In this document: positions 17,583 to 26,394 of the stretch, in pieces | Layout: every line of letters starts with the position of its first letter | Position numbering within the stretch: the stretch's first letter is position 1 | Source of the DNA: Candidatus Endomicrobiellum trichonymphae | GTDB taxonomy: Bacteria; Elusimicrobiota; Endomicrobiia; Endomicrobiales; Endomicrobiaceae | Length of the DNA: 64,000 nt | Direction: 5' to 3' | Assembly (NCBI RefSeq): GCF_002355835.1 | Contig: NZ_AP017459.1 | Span: 434,001-498,000, forward strand | Program-made: the position numbers and the translations under genes | Notes under the pieces: model-generated | Databases searched by the model: none | What the model was told of the DNA's origin: nothing | Seen by the model: only the letters and a program-made list of their open reading frames with translations

Positions 17583-17908
17583 GGTTTGTTGCCGCAGGTT
17601 TTTCTCATCGCTGTTATGGCAGAAGTGTAAGTGTAAAAAAAATAAATATTTCCTCAGGCTCAATATCAGGATGGGAAAAATTAAAAAAACAAAAAGGCTT
17701 TCACGTCTACGTCATAGAAAAAGAAAAACTGTTAAAACCCGTTATTACTGTATCGAAAACCTTATGAGCGCAATATTCTTTTATGTTTATTGCAGCCGAC
17801 AGAAGTGTCTTTCGCACATTTGGAGTTGAGCTACTTTCTGTTGACAGAAAAGTATAATAATGTATAGAATAGTTGAGAAGCGGAAAATAAAAGCAGATGA
17901 ATTTTTAA
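17583..17908 (+). other. Gap with an unidentified coding remnant
   Basis: About 17590-17760 can be read without stops as a stretch containing 'INISSGSISGWEKLKKQKGF' and 'VYVIEKEKLLKPVITVSKT', and about 17778-17858 as 'SFMFIAADRSVFRTFGVELL' in a shifted frame. This has the look of a broken gene, but I cannot assign a family. The last 50 bases probably carry the leader of pal. Confidence 0.3.
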
Positions 17909-18414
17909 ATGAAAAAGTTTTTATTGCTGGTGCTGGCTACCACGTTTATTTTTACAGCAGGCTGTAAGAAACAAGACATAAAGCATGACAATATAGACAG
18001 TACAGACAGCGTAGAAACAATTGTTTTTACTGACGAACCGTCGATAAGAGGTAATCATTTCGATAGAGATATAAATCTTAAGAGCATATATTTTGATTTT
18101 GATAAAAATGATTTCAGAAAAGATTCTATGGAAATATTAAAAGAAAATGTGGATTATTTAAAAAGCAATCCTGATATAAAGGTTGTTCTTGAAGGTCATA
18201 CCGCAATGAGAGAGGTATGGCCGAATACAATTTGTCTTTAGGACAGTGCAGAGCTTTAAAAGTTAAGGAGTATTATACGCTGCTTGGAGTTGCTGCCAAC
18301 AGGATTGCAACAACTTCGTACGGACATGAAAAGCCTGTTGATTTTAGAAAGAATGAATTAGGGTGGGCAAAGAACAGGAGAGTGGAAACGAAACTGCTGG
18401 TGAGACAAAGATAG
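17909..18414 (+). pseudogene. pal: Frameshifted peptidoglycan-associated lipoprotein Pal
   Basis: ATG 17909 opens a lipoprotein signal peptide with lipobox 'FTAGC' (about residues 17-21). The OmpA/Pal peptidoglycan-binding domain follows: 'IYFDFDKNDFRKDS', 'IKVVLEGHT', then, after a frame change near 18205-18215, 'AEYNLSLGQCRALKVKEY', 'LGVAANRIATTSYGHEKP' and 'KNRRVETKLLVRQR'. Joined, the two frames give a Pal of about 168 residues with every expected block, so a single small indel inactivated a complete gene. Intact Pal ties the outer membrane to the cell wall as part of the Tol-Pal system. Every other Tol gene downstream is also broken. Confidence 0.9.
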
Positions 18415-18454
18415 ATTAAACATTACAGATTTATATCGGTATATTTTATATTTA

Positions 18455-19119
18455 TTATGGTTTTTACCACTCTGGATGATGCATCACGTTAAATTCAAGT
18501 GCAATTACAGATTTGAAAGGCGAGCTATCGCGGTTGCAGATACAGAATAAAGAACTCCGGGAAAATCAGTTCGATTTATATACAAAAGCTGATTCGACTT
18601 ATGTGATGCTTGACGTTCTTAGTGCTTCGCTGCAGGATTTGCAGAATAAGATTTCTGTATTAAGCCAGGCGATACATGATTTGAAAGTTGTTACAGATAA
18701 AAGATCAAAAAGCAACGACCAATCTGTTCTGCCTTCATTTATTTTACCAGAACGCTTACGGCGATTACTTAATGGCAAAATTTGACCTTGCGTATTCGGG
18801 ATTTCAGTCGTTTGCAGATAAATATCCTAATGCTGAACTTGTGCCACAAGCTCAGTTTTATATGGGTGAATGTTTTTATTCTATGAGTATGTGGGACAAA
18901 GCTCTTGAAGAATACAAAAAAGTAGAGCAGCGTTATAAAAAAAGATCAGATTTGGTGTCGTCTGCAAGGCTTAAAATAGCTTTATGCTGCCAAAAGCTTG
19001 ATAAAAATGAGGAAGCGATAAGAATGTTTTCGTCAATAATAAAAGATTTTCCGCAAAGTCCGGAATCTTTAACGGCAAAAGAGAGTATCGAAATATATAA
19101 TAATGCTCAAAAGAGGTAA
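18455..19119 (+). pseudogene. cpoB: Frameshifted CpoB/YbgF, Tol-Pal associated TPR protein
   Basis: A coiled-coil segment ('LKGELSRLQIQNKELRENQ' and 'VLSASLQDLQNKISVLSQAI', about 18513-18680) matches the N-terminal trimerisation helix of YbgF. After a frame change near 18740 the C-terminal TPR domain is complete: 'NAYGDYLMAKFDLAYSGFQ', 'PQAQFYMGECFYSMSMWDKA' and 'KIALCCQKLDKNEEAIRMF', ending at TAA 19119. The signal-peptide region before 18513 is also out of frame. CpoB coordinates Tol with peptidoglycan synthesis in E. coli. The order pal-cpoB fits, but the gene cannot give a full-length exported product. Confidence 0.85.
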
Positions 19120-19841
19120 TTTATTTCCTTATTTAATAGTTTCAGTATTTTTTGCATGTGGCGATTTATTTTCTGTTTCACCGTGAGGAAAATCCTGTTT
19201 TTTTGTCTTCGACTATAGAAGTTTCTTTTTATTCTCCATCCAGTCAGAGAGCAGAACAATCACCGGCTGCAGTTTCTTCAAAAAAACCGGAGCGGTAGCG
19301 GCATGGGAACAGATAAAAAGCAAAGAAGATATAATCGTAAAGAAAAAAAAGCTCCGGAAAAAAACGGACGGACTAAAATTCGAAGAGAAGCCGAAATTTC
19401 AAATTGAAACTGACACAAAAAAATCAGATAAGCAGTCCGCAAAATCTGTTGGAGAAAAAAACTGAAAATAGTTGAGTTTTCAGGCAATAGCAGCAATGTT
19501 GAAACTTTTCAAGCACCGGATTCCGATAAACTGCTTGCCGGAACAGACTCGCAGTATGAGGGACTTTCTTTTGATGCTAAGAGTTTCAAGTATTCTTACT
19601 ATAGTGAGCAGATAATAAGGAAAATATGGAAACAGTGGATGTGGGGTGAGAATTACGGAAAGCTTAAAGTGCTTGTATATTTTAAAATCCGCAGAGACGG
19701 AACAGCATATGATTAGAATCTTCGGGAAACGGCGAATACGATAAATATGCTTTAGATGCAATCCGCAGAGTGGTGCCTTTTAATTATTTGCCTGACGGTT
19801 ATGAATACGATTCGCTGGGAGTTTTCTTTGAATTCAAATAA
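19104..19841 (+). pseudogene. tolA: Decayed TonB/TolA family protein
   Basis: ATG 19104 overlaps the end of cpoB and starts 'MLKRGNLFPYLIVSVFF', a membrane anchor of the TonB/TolA type, followed in a shifted frame by 'STIEVSFYSPSSQRAEQ'. A long lysine-rich spacer (about 19290-19460) is broken by stops. The TonB-like C-terminal domain is readable at about 19555-19838: 'YYSEQIIRKIWKQWMWG', 'KLKVLVYFKIRRDGTAYD', an in-frame TAG, then 'YALDAIRRVVPFNYLPDG' and 'LGVFFEFK'. The protein would link the inner-membrane motor to TolB and Pal. At least four lesions are visible. Confidence 0.8.
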
Positions 19842-19862
19842 AGGAATTAAAATATCAAAATA

Positions 19863-21163
19863 ATAATAAAAATCTTATTTATTTTTACGGTTTTGTTTTT
19901 TGTGGTGACTATCTATGCGCAGAGCAATGTTTGTCTTTCTCTTTCCGCGACTGGAAAAAGATCTGATATTGCTGTAGAATATTTTATTGCTGCGGATAAA
20001 AAAGATGATTCCGTAAAATATGCAAAACTTTTAAAAGAGATAATAGAAAATGATCTCATTCTTTCCAGACATTTCAATGTAATACAAAACGCATTTGAAG
20101 ACGGTGAGAAGACCGTTTTTAAGTAAAAGTTGCCTTTATGGGAAAAAAGAGGAGGAGCATCAGTTCTTCTTACAGGTTCTGTGTCTATTAACGGTGATAA
20201 ACTCGTTCTTGAGATAAAAATGGTTGACGTTATCAGCGGAGAAACAATATGGAAGTGTAATTATAAAAACGAATCTTTAAACTACAGATATATGGCTCAC
20301 GAAGCAAGCGACGAAATTGTGAGAAAGTTTACGGGTGAAATGGGCATAGCGCGTTCAAAAATAGTTTTTGTAAATGACAGTACGAGATTTAAAGAGTTAT
20401 ACATTATTGATTATGACGGGTATAATCTTCACAGACTTACAAAAGACAATAAAATAAATATTATTCCTAAGTGGTCACCGGATGGGGAACAGATAATTTA
20501 TACAAGTTATCTCTACAATAATCCCGATTTATTTGTATTAGATCTTGTTAAAAACAGACGCAGCATTATTTCAAAATATCAGGGATTGAATACCGCCGGT
20601 TCGTTTTCTCTGGATGGAAAAAAATACTTCTGACTTTATCGCGTGGCAGATATCCGAATTTGTATTTGATCAATACATCCGGTGAAATACTGCAGCGGCT
20701 GACTAACAGTTCGTACATTGATACAAGTCCTTTGCTCCTAATGAACGGGAGATAGTATTTATTTCAGACAGACCCGGCTATCCCGCAGCTTTATATAATG
20801 AATGTCAACGGCGGAAATATAAGAAGGCTTACGACAAGCGGTTTCTGCGGTTCTCCGTCATGGCCTCCGCGCGGCGATAAAATTGTTTTTACAATGAGGC
20901 AGCCAAAAGGGAATTATGACTTATATGTCTATGATTTGCCTACTGCAAAGATAACAAAACTTACAAATAATCAGCGAAATAATGAAAATCCGACATGGTC
21001 GCCAGACGGAAGATTTGTAACATTTTATTCAAACAGATCCGGTAAAGGCGAAATTTATGTAATGGCTATCGACGGTTCGGGAACAAGAAAATTTGCGGAA
21101 ATCTTGGGTCCCATCATGGTCCCCTGTTTTAACAAGATAAAAAGTTTTTGTGTAAGAGGATAA
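19863..21163 (+). pseudogene. tolB: Decayed TolB beta-propeller protein
   Basis: The signal peptide is readable from about 19866 ('KILFIFTVLFFVVTIYAQS'), but the expected ATG is ATA, so even the start is lost. An in-frame TAA lies at 20124. The N-terminal TolB domain continues ('GASVLLTGSVSINGDKLVL'), then beta-propeller blades with the TolB repeat: 'PKWSPDGEQIIYTSY', 'PTWSPDGRFVTFYSNRSGKG' and 'GSPSWPPRGDKIVFTMR'. Frames change near 20630, 20740 and 21105. TolB is the periplasmic partner of Pal and TolA. It sits between the TonB/TolA and TolQ remnants, so the operon order of the lost system can still be read. Confidence 0.88.
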
Positions 21164-21164
21164 A

Positions 21165-21545
21165 ATGTTTGAGGGGAAAAGTTTTATAGATATACTCAAT
21201 ATGGGCGGTTGGACGCTTTTCGTTCTTTTCTTTTGGGAGCTTCAGTCCTTTCAGTAGCAATAATTTGTCTTAAGCTGGTTGAATTTTGGATAAAATCAAA
21301 AACAACAAGGTCTCAGTTTGTGTGTAAACTGATGAAAAAAATTAAAAAAGACAAGCTTGACGAAAAGGATAATGTCTATCCTTGTTAAAAAAGAAGCGCA
21401 TTCAAAAATCGTAATATATGTGTTCAAAAATTTACTTAATATAATGTCGAAATTGTGTTGTCGGGAATGGATAAATAAAGTGAAGAACCGCAAGAAGAAC
21501 TGAGAAAATTGCGGAGAGAACGCTGATATTGTGTCTGAACCATGC
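21165..21545 (+). pseudogene. tolQ: Decayed TolQ/ExbB proton-channel protein
   Basis: Starting at ATG 21165 with AGAGGA upstream, the text reads 'MFEGKSFIDILNMGGWTLF', then after a shift 'LGASVLSVAIICLKLVEFWI', the first membrane helix of the MotA/TolQ/ExbB family, then 'SQFVCKLMKKIKKDKLDEKD'. The remainder to about 21545 is broken and far shorter than the roughly 220 residues of TolQ; the two C-terminal membrane helices are missing. No tolR/exbD remnant is seen. This closes the dead Tol-Pal cluster. Confidence 0.7.
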
Positions 21546-21614
21546 AGTAAATAGATGGTATGTTGCGTGTGTTTTTCCGGGCAATTCTATTCCGGTGTTA
21601 TACAGGAGAATTTA

Positions 21615-22577
21615 ATGGCAAAAAGAGTAGGTATTATAACTTCAGGTGGGGATGCCCCGGGAATGAATGCGGCTATCAGAGCCGTCGCAAGACGCGGGAT
21701 TTTTTGGGGATACCAGATGATAGGTATAAAAAGAGGATTTAAAGGACTTCTTGACTATGAATTTATGACGCTTACTTTGCGATCGGTAAGCGGTATAATA
21801 AATACTGGCGGAACAGTGTTACACACGGGAAGATGTCCTGAAATGAAAACAAAAATCGGAATGGGCAGAGCTGTTAAGGCTATAAAAGACCTTGGATTGA
21901 GTGCTGTGATAATTATAGGAGGAGACGGTTCTCTGGCTGCTGGTAATTCCTTGTCAAAACACGGAATAAAGGTTATAAATATTGCAGCATCTATTGATAA
22001 CGACATATACGGCACAGATGAAACTATAGGTTATGACACGGCTTTAAATACTGCTGTAGAAGCTATAGACAAAATAAGGGATACTGCAAAAAGCCACGAC
22101 AGGGTTTTTGTAGTTGAAATTATGGGCAGGGAACACGGATTTTTAACTGTTGACGTCGGACTTGCAGCGGGTTGCGAATATATAGTGGTACCGGAAATGA
22201 AAGTTGATATGCAAAAACTTACTGCAGAGCTCAAGAAAGGAAAAGAAAGAGGAAAAACTTCTGAAATTATAGCTTTTGCCGAAGGATGTGGTTGTTCAGC
22301 TGAGTTTGCAAAAAAAGTGGAAAAACTTACTGGTCTTGACGTAAGAGTAAGCAATCTCGGATATATACAGCGTGGCGGAAGACCAACTGCCAGGACAAGA
22401 ATACTTGCTTCAAAATTCGGACATGCCGCGATGGATCTTTTCCATAAAGGAAAAGCGAATCTTTTTGTAGGAATAACTAACGGCAATGTATCTGCAGTAT
22501 CGATTTGTGAGGCTATAAAATGTGAAAAGAAATTTGATGTAAAGACCGCTAAAATAGTGAAAAATTTGTCAGTTTAA
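21615..22577 (+). CDS. pfkA: 6-phosphofructokinase
   Basis: Commits fructose 6-phosphate to glycolysis. ATG 21615 with AGGAG eight bases upstream gives 320 residues; the frame is open further back to 21555 but lacks family resemblance there. The N terminus 'RVGIITSGGDAPGMNAAI' is typical. The 'IIGGDGSLAAG' motif has the Gly found in ATP-dependent enzymes, where pyrophosphate-dependent ones usually have Asp. The catalytic 'SIDNDIYGTDETIGYDTA' is present, although the usual P-G-T before IDND reads A-A-S, so the phosphate donor should be tested. A C10-AT-C5 tract begins directly after its stop. Confidence 0.93.
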   Translation: MAKRVGIITSGGDAPGMNAAIRAVARRGIFWGYQMIGIKRGFKGLLDYEFMTLTLRSVSGIINTGGTVLHTGRCPEMKTKIGMGRAVKAIKDLGLSAVIIIGGDGSLAAGNSLSKHGIKVINIAASIDNDIYGTDETIGYDTALNTAVEAIDKIRDTAKSHDRVFVVEIMGREHGFLTVDVGLAAGCEYIVVPEMKVDMQKLTAELKKGKERGKTSEIIAFAEGCGCSAEFAKKVEKLTGLDVRVSNLGYIQRGGRPTARTRILASKFGHAAMDLFHKGKANLFVGITNGNVSAVSICEAIKCEKKFDVKTAKIVKNLSV

Positions 22578-22594
22578 CCCCCCCCCCATCCCCC
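22578..22594. repeat. C10-AT-C5 tract directly after the pfkA stop codon
   Basis: Ten C, then AT, then five C, starting at the base after the TAA of pfkA and ending 45 bases before tyrS. It is intergenic, so it breaks no gene. It shares the bipartite form of the other C/G tracts in the window. Confidence 0.95.
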
Positions 22595-22639
22595 GTGTCT
22601 GCCAAGATATAGCAAAGCTGTAAAAAAGAAGGGAAAGAG

Positions 22640-23806
22640 ATGAACGAAGCGTTGGAAAAAATTAAGCGCGGAGCAAATGAAATTATTTCTTTTGAAGAAC
22701 TTAAAAAGAAACTCGCTTCTGGTAAAAAATTAAGGATAAAACTGGGAATTGATCCCACCACTTCGGATTTGCATTTGGGGCATACTGTTATTATAAATAA
22801 ATTAAAAACTTTTCAAGATTTAGGTCATCAGATAGTATTTTTAATCGGTGATTTTACGGCAAGAATAGGTGATCCGTCTGGCAGATCAGAAATGCGTCCC
22901 GTTATGACGGATGAACAGATAAAGAATAATGCGCGAACTTACGCCGATCAGATATTTAAAATTCTCAATAGAGATAAAACAGAGATTGTATATAACAGTA
23001 AGTGGCTGAGTGAACTTGGCGTAAAGGGACTTTTAAATCTTGCTGCAAAAAGTACGGTAGCTCAGATGCTTGTGAGAGATGATTTTAAAAAGAGATATAA
23101 AGAAGACAGTCCGTTAAGTATAGTTGAATTTCTCTATCCTTTGCTTCAGGCTTATGATTCTGTGGTTTTAAATGCTGACGTTGAACTTGGCGGTAGTGAT
23201 CAGAAATTTAATCTGCTTCTCGGAAGAGAAATACAAAGAGATTACGGAATTAAAGACGTACAGGTTGTGATTACTATGCCTCTTTTAGAGGGGACTGACG
23301 GCACTAAAAAAATGTCGAAATCGTATAAAAACTGCATAGCTTTAAATGATTCGCCTGAAGATATGTTTGGAAAGATAATGTCAATTTCCGACGAACTTAT
23401 GTGCAGATATCACGAGCTTCTTACCCAGATAGACTTAAATGTCGTTAAGAATATGCATCCTAAAGAGGCAAAATCTGCGCTAGCCAAGGAGCTTGTGGAA
23501 AGATATTACGGAAAAGAAGAAGCTTTAAAGGCGGAAGAAGAATTTGATAGAATTTTTTCAAAGAAAAACATTCCAAATGACATCGGAGAATATAGGATAA
23601 AGGACGAAGAAATAAAACTGTCCGATTTGCTTGTTAAAAGCGGTATGGTTTCAAGCCGGAACGAAGCAAGACGTATTATAGAGCAGGGCGGCGTAAGAAT
23701 AGATTCGCGGAAAACAGTCAGGGATTTCGTGGTTAAATCTGGAAACACGTTTGTTCTTCAGGTGGGTAAAAGAAAATTTAACAGGATAATAAGAGAGGAA
23801 AATTGA
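22640..23806 (+). CDS. tyrS: Tyrosyl-tRNA synthetase
   Basis: Class I synthetase for tRNA-Tyr. ATG 22640 is preceded by a purine-rich GGGAAAGAG and gives 388 residues. 'DPTTSDLHLGHTV' carries the HIGH-like motif (about residues 40-52) and 'GTKKMSKSYKN' the KMSKS loop (about 220-231). The C-terminal S4 RNA-binding domain reads 'VSSRNEARRIIEQGGVRID' (about 340-358). The domain order and length fit the TyrRS subgroup with an S4 tail. The gene is intact. Confidence 0.96.
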   Translation: MNEALEKIKRGANEIISFEELKKKLASGKKLRIKLGIDPTTSDLHLGHTVIINKLKTFQDLGHQIVFLIGDFTARIGDPSGRSEMRPVMTDEQIKNNARTYADQIFKILNRDKTEIVYNSKWLSELGVKGLLNLAAKSTVAQMLVRDDFKKRYKEDSPLSIVEFLYPLLQAYDSVVLNADVELGGSDQKFNLLLGREIQRDYGIKDVQVVITMPLLEGTDGTKKMSKSYKNCIALNDSPEDMFGKIMSISDELMCRYHELLTQIDLNVVKNMHPKEAKSALAKELVERYYGKEEALKAEEEFDRIFSKKNIPNDIGEYRIKDEEIKLSDLLVKSGMVSSRNEARRIIEQGGVRIDSRKTVRDFVVKSGNTFVLQVGKRKFNRIIREEN

Positions 23807-23969
23807 AATCGCTAAAAACCGTGGCGCATTTTTTTACTACTGGTTTATCTGTAGCGAAATTTTTGTTCCTTTCCGCAGGTTAGGGCAATAATAGAAGGAA
23901 TTTTGTTATGGTCTGAGTTATAGTTAAAATATGAAAAAACTTTTTATTTATATTTTTTGAGGATAAAAA

Positions 23970-24815
23970 ATGTATAAAATTATAAGCAAAAAAGAAATTG
24001 GGCCGAAAGTGCGAACTTATGAAATTTGTGCTCCTGAAATTGCAAGAAACGCAAAAGCCGGACAGTTTGTCATATTCAGAATTGATGATAAAGGAGAGCG
24101 CGTTCCTTTAACCGTAGCTGGAACAGACCCTCAAAAAGGCTTAGTGAGGATAATTTTTCAGGAGGTGGGGAAAAGCACAATGCAGCTTGCCTCTCTTTGC
24201 GAAGGTGATTGTATAAAAGATTTTGCAGGTCCTTTAGGACGTCCTACGGAAATTAAAAAATACGGCACTGTTGTTGCCGTTGCCGGCGGCGTAGGCACTG
24301 CTGAGGTTTTGCCGGTTATAAAGGAACTTAAACAAGCTGGCAATAGAATTATTACTGTGGTTGGAGCGAGATGTAAAGATTTAATAATACTTGAGGATGA
24401 ATTAAAACGTGAAAGCGATTTGCTTCTTTTTGCCACAAATGACGGAACATTAGGTATAAAAGGATTTGTCACAGCTGTTTTGAAAGATGTGATAAGCAGA
24501 GAAAAAATAGATATAGTGTATGCCATAGGTCCGGTACCTATGATGAAAGCCGTTGCGGAACTTACCATGTTGAAACGTATAAAAACTTTAGTTTCTTTAA
24601 GTCCTATAATGCTTGACGGTACCGGAATGTGCGGAGCGTGCAGGGTCAGCATCGGAGGGAAAATGAAGTTTGTCTGTGTTGACGGTCCGGAATTTGATGC
24701 CCATTACGTAAATTGGGAAGAACTTGCTTCAAGACTTGAACTTTTTAAAAATCTTGAAAAAATATCGGTTGATAAATTTAAATATAGTCAGGAGTGCAAA
24801 TGTCACAAAAAGTAA
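23970..24815 (+). CDS. nfnA: NfnA-type ferredoxin:NADP oxidoreductase subunit (sulfide dehydrogenase beta-like)
   Basis: The 281-residue flavoprotein belongs to the ferredoxin-NADP reductase-like family found as the small subunit of NfnAB / SudB. An FAD-binding beta-barrel (about 1-100, with 'NAKAGQFVIFRI') precedes an NAD(P)-binding fold ('VVAVAGGVGTAEVLPVIK', about 104-121) and a [2Fe-2S] cysteine cluster 'GTGMCGACRVSIGGK' with a later Cys in 'FVCVDGPEFD'. It overlaps the next gene by 16 bases, the usual arrangement of the two-subunit enzyme. In characterised anaerobes NfnAB couples NADH and reduced ferredoxin to NADP+ by electron bifurcation; activity here is inferred from the pair. Confidence 0.85.
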   Translation: MYKIISKKEIGPKVRTYEICAPEIARNAKAGQFVIFRIDDKGERVPLTVAGTDPQKGLVRIIFQEVGKSTMQLASLCEGDCIKDFAGPLGRPTEIKKYGTVVAVAGGVGTAEVLPVIKELKQAGNRIITVVGARCKDLIILEDELKRESDLLLFATNDGTLGIKGFVTAVLKDVISREKIDIVYAIGPVPMMKAVAELTMLKRIKTLVSLSPIMLDGTGMCGACRVSIGGKMKFVCVDGPEFDAHYVNWEELASRLELFKNLEKISVDKFKYSQECKCHKK

Positions 24816-26170
24816 AAATGCCTGAAAGGGATCCGAAAATAAGAAAAAAAGATTTTAAGCAGGTAAATACAGGCTATACACGCGATGAAATGCTTAAAGA
24901 GGCAAAAAGGTGTCTGCAGTGTAAGAACCCGTCTTGTAGTCGCGGTTGTCCCGTTGAAGTTAATATTCCTGGATTTATAAAATATCTTGCTGGCGATAAT
25001 CCCTCTCAAGCCGTAAAAGTTTTAAAACAAAAAAATAATCTTCCCGCCGTGTGCGGCAGGGTTTGCCCTCAGGAAAACCAGTGTGAAAGATTGTGTATTT
25101 TGGGGAAAAAAGGCGAAAGCATTTGTATCGGAAATTTGGAAAGATACGCAACTGACATCGCGTTTGAAAATAACGATAGCATTGCGGTGGCTGAAAAGAG
25201 TGGTGTAAAAGTTGCTGTTGTCGGTTCGGGGCCGGCAGGACTTACTTGCGGCGGCGATCTGTTAAAAATGGGATATGATGTTACCGTTTACGAATCTCTT
25301 CACAGTGCCGGGGGTGTTTTGCGTTACGGTATACCTGAATTCAGACTTCCGAAGGAGGTTTTAGATAAAGAAATAAACAATTTGAAAAAACTTGGGATGA
25401 AAATAATTCTAAATACTCTTATAGGAAGAACGAGAACGGTGAAAGAATTATTTAATGAAAGCTACAAAGCTATATTTATTTCAGTGGGTGCAGGACTTCC
25501 CGTATTTCCGGGAATAGAAGGCGAGAATTTGAACCACGTTTATTGTTCAAATGAATTTTTGGTGCGCGTAAATCTGATGCGTTCTTTTGATTTCCCTAAT
25601 TATGATACGCCCGTATATAGAGGTAAAAATGTTGTAGTGATCGGTGGCGGAAATACTGCTATGGATTCAGCAAGGACGGCTCTGCGGCTCGGAGCAGAAA
25701 GTGTCAAGCTCATTTATAGAAGAACCGAAAAAGAAATGCCGGCAAGAGAAGAAGAGCGTTTGCATGCCAGAAAAGAAGGTATAGAATTTATAGTTCTAAC
25801 AAATCCGATAAAGTTTATAGGAGACGAAAAGAAATTCGTTAAAGCTGTTGAGTGTATAAAGATGGAACTTGGTGGCTATGACGATTCCGGAAGAAGACAC
25901 CCTCAAGAAATCAAGGAATCGAATTACGCGATAGAAACAGATATGGTTATTTTGGCTTTGGGGCTGCATCCCAATCCGGTTTTAACGCTGCTTACCGAAG
26001 GTTTAAATACTGATAGGCATGGTTATATTATAATTGATGATAACTATATGACTTCAGTACCAGGCGTTTTTGCGGGTGGTGATATTGTCGGTGGAGATAC
26101 TGTTATAGAAGCAATGGGAATGGGTAAAAAAGCAGCAAGCTCTATAGCGTGTTATCTCAATCAAAAATAA
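24800..26170 (+). CDS. gltA: NfnB / glutamate synthase small-subunit-like NADPH oxidoreductase
   Basis: This 456-residue protein is the partner of the preceding subunit. ATG 24800 has CAGGAG just upstream; an in-frame GTG at 24794 is within that ribosome site and is unlikely. N-terminal cysteine sets 'CLQCKNPSCSRGCPVEVN' and 'VCGRVCPQENQCERLC' match the two [4Fe-4S] clusters of GltD/NfnB proteins. Two Rossmann folds follow: 'VAVVGSGPAGLTCGGDLLK' for FAD and 'NVVVIGGGNTAMDSARTAL' for NADPH. A C-terminal 'PGVFAGGDIVGGDTVIEAM' closes the FAD site. Without a large glutamate synthase subunit nearby, a bifurcating transhydrogenase role is more likely than glutamate synthesis. Confidence 0.87.
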   Translation: MSQKVKMPERDPKIRKKDFKQVNTGYTRDEMLKEAKRCLQCKNPSCSRGCPVEVNIPGFIKYLAGDNPSQAVKVLKQKNNLPAVCGRVCPQENQCERLCILGKKGESICIGNLERYATDIAFENNDSIAVAEKSGVKVAVVGSGPAGLTCGGDLLKMGYDVTVYESLHSAGGVLRYGIPEFRLPKEVLDKEINNLKKLGMKIILNTLIGRTRTVKELFNESYKAIFISVGAGLPVFPGIEGENLNHVYCSNEFLVRVNLMRSFDFPNYDTPVYRGKNVVVIGGGNTAMDSARTALRLGAESVKLIYRRTEKEMPAREEERLHARKEGIEFIVLTNPIKFIGDEKKFVKAVECIKMELGGYDDSGRRHPQEIKESNYAIETDMVILALGLHPNPVLTLLTEGLNTDRHGYIIIDDNYMTSVPGVFAGGDIVGGDTVIEAMGMGKKAASSIACYLNQK

Positions 26171-26394
26171 CCGGGGTGGCAGGGCTGTTTTAGATTTTCA
26201 TTTGATAATAGCAACAGTCCGGCTTTATAATATCATTTGCTTATTCTGAAAAATAATGGGCTTATTATTTGAAAAGGCTTTTAAACAGTACGGTATTTTG
26301 CAAAAATTTTATTGTAGAAATTATATTCTTAGCAACGTTATTTTTATATATGAGCCGGATTATGCTTGTGACGACAAATAAAAATTCATGAAAT

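Noticed and set aside
17860-17930. Possible second NfnA-like start ('MYRIVEKRKIKADEFL') before pal
   Set aside because: It resembles the NfnA N terminus only over about ten residues and runs into the pal signal peptide; chance similarity is likely.
22031-22486. Minus-strand open frame opposite pfkA, 151 codons
   Set aside because: The plus strand encodes all phosphofructokinase motifs. No ribosome site precedes the reverse frame.
21615-22577. Pyrophosphate-dependent phosphofructokinase
   Set aside because: The GGDG motif has Gly where pyrophosphate enzymes usually have Asp. The altered residues before IDND leave some doubt, so the donor is noted as likely ATP only.
24158-24652. Minus-strand open frame opposite the NfnA-like gene, 164 codons
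   Set aside because: Shadow of an intact flavoprotein gene; no recognisable blocks.
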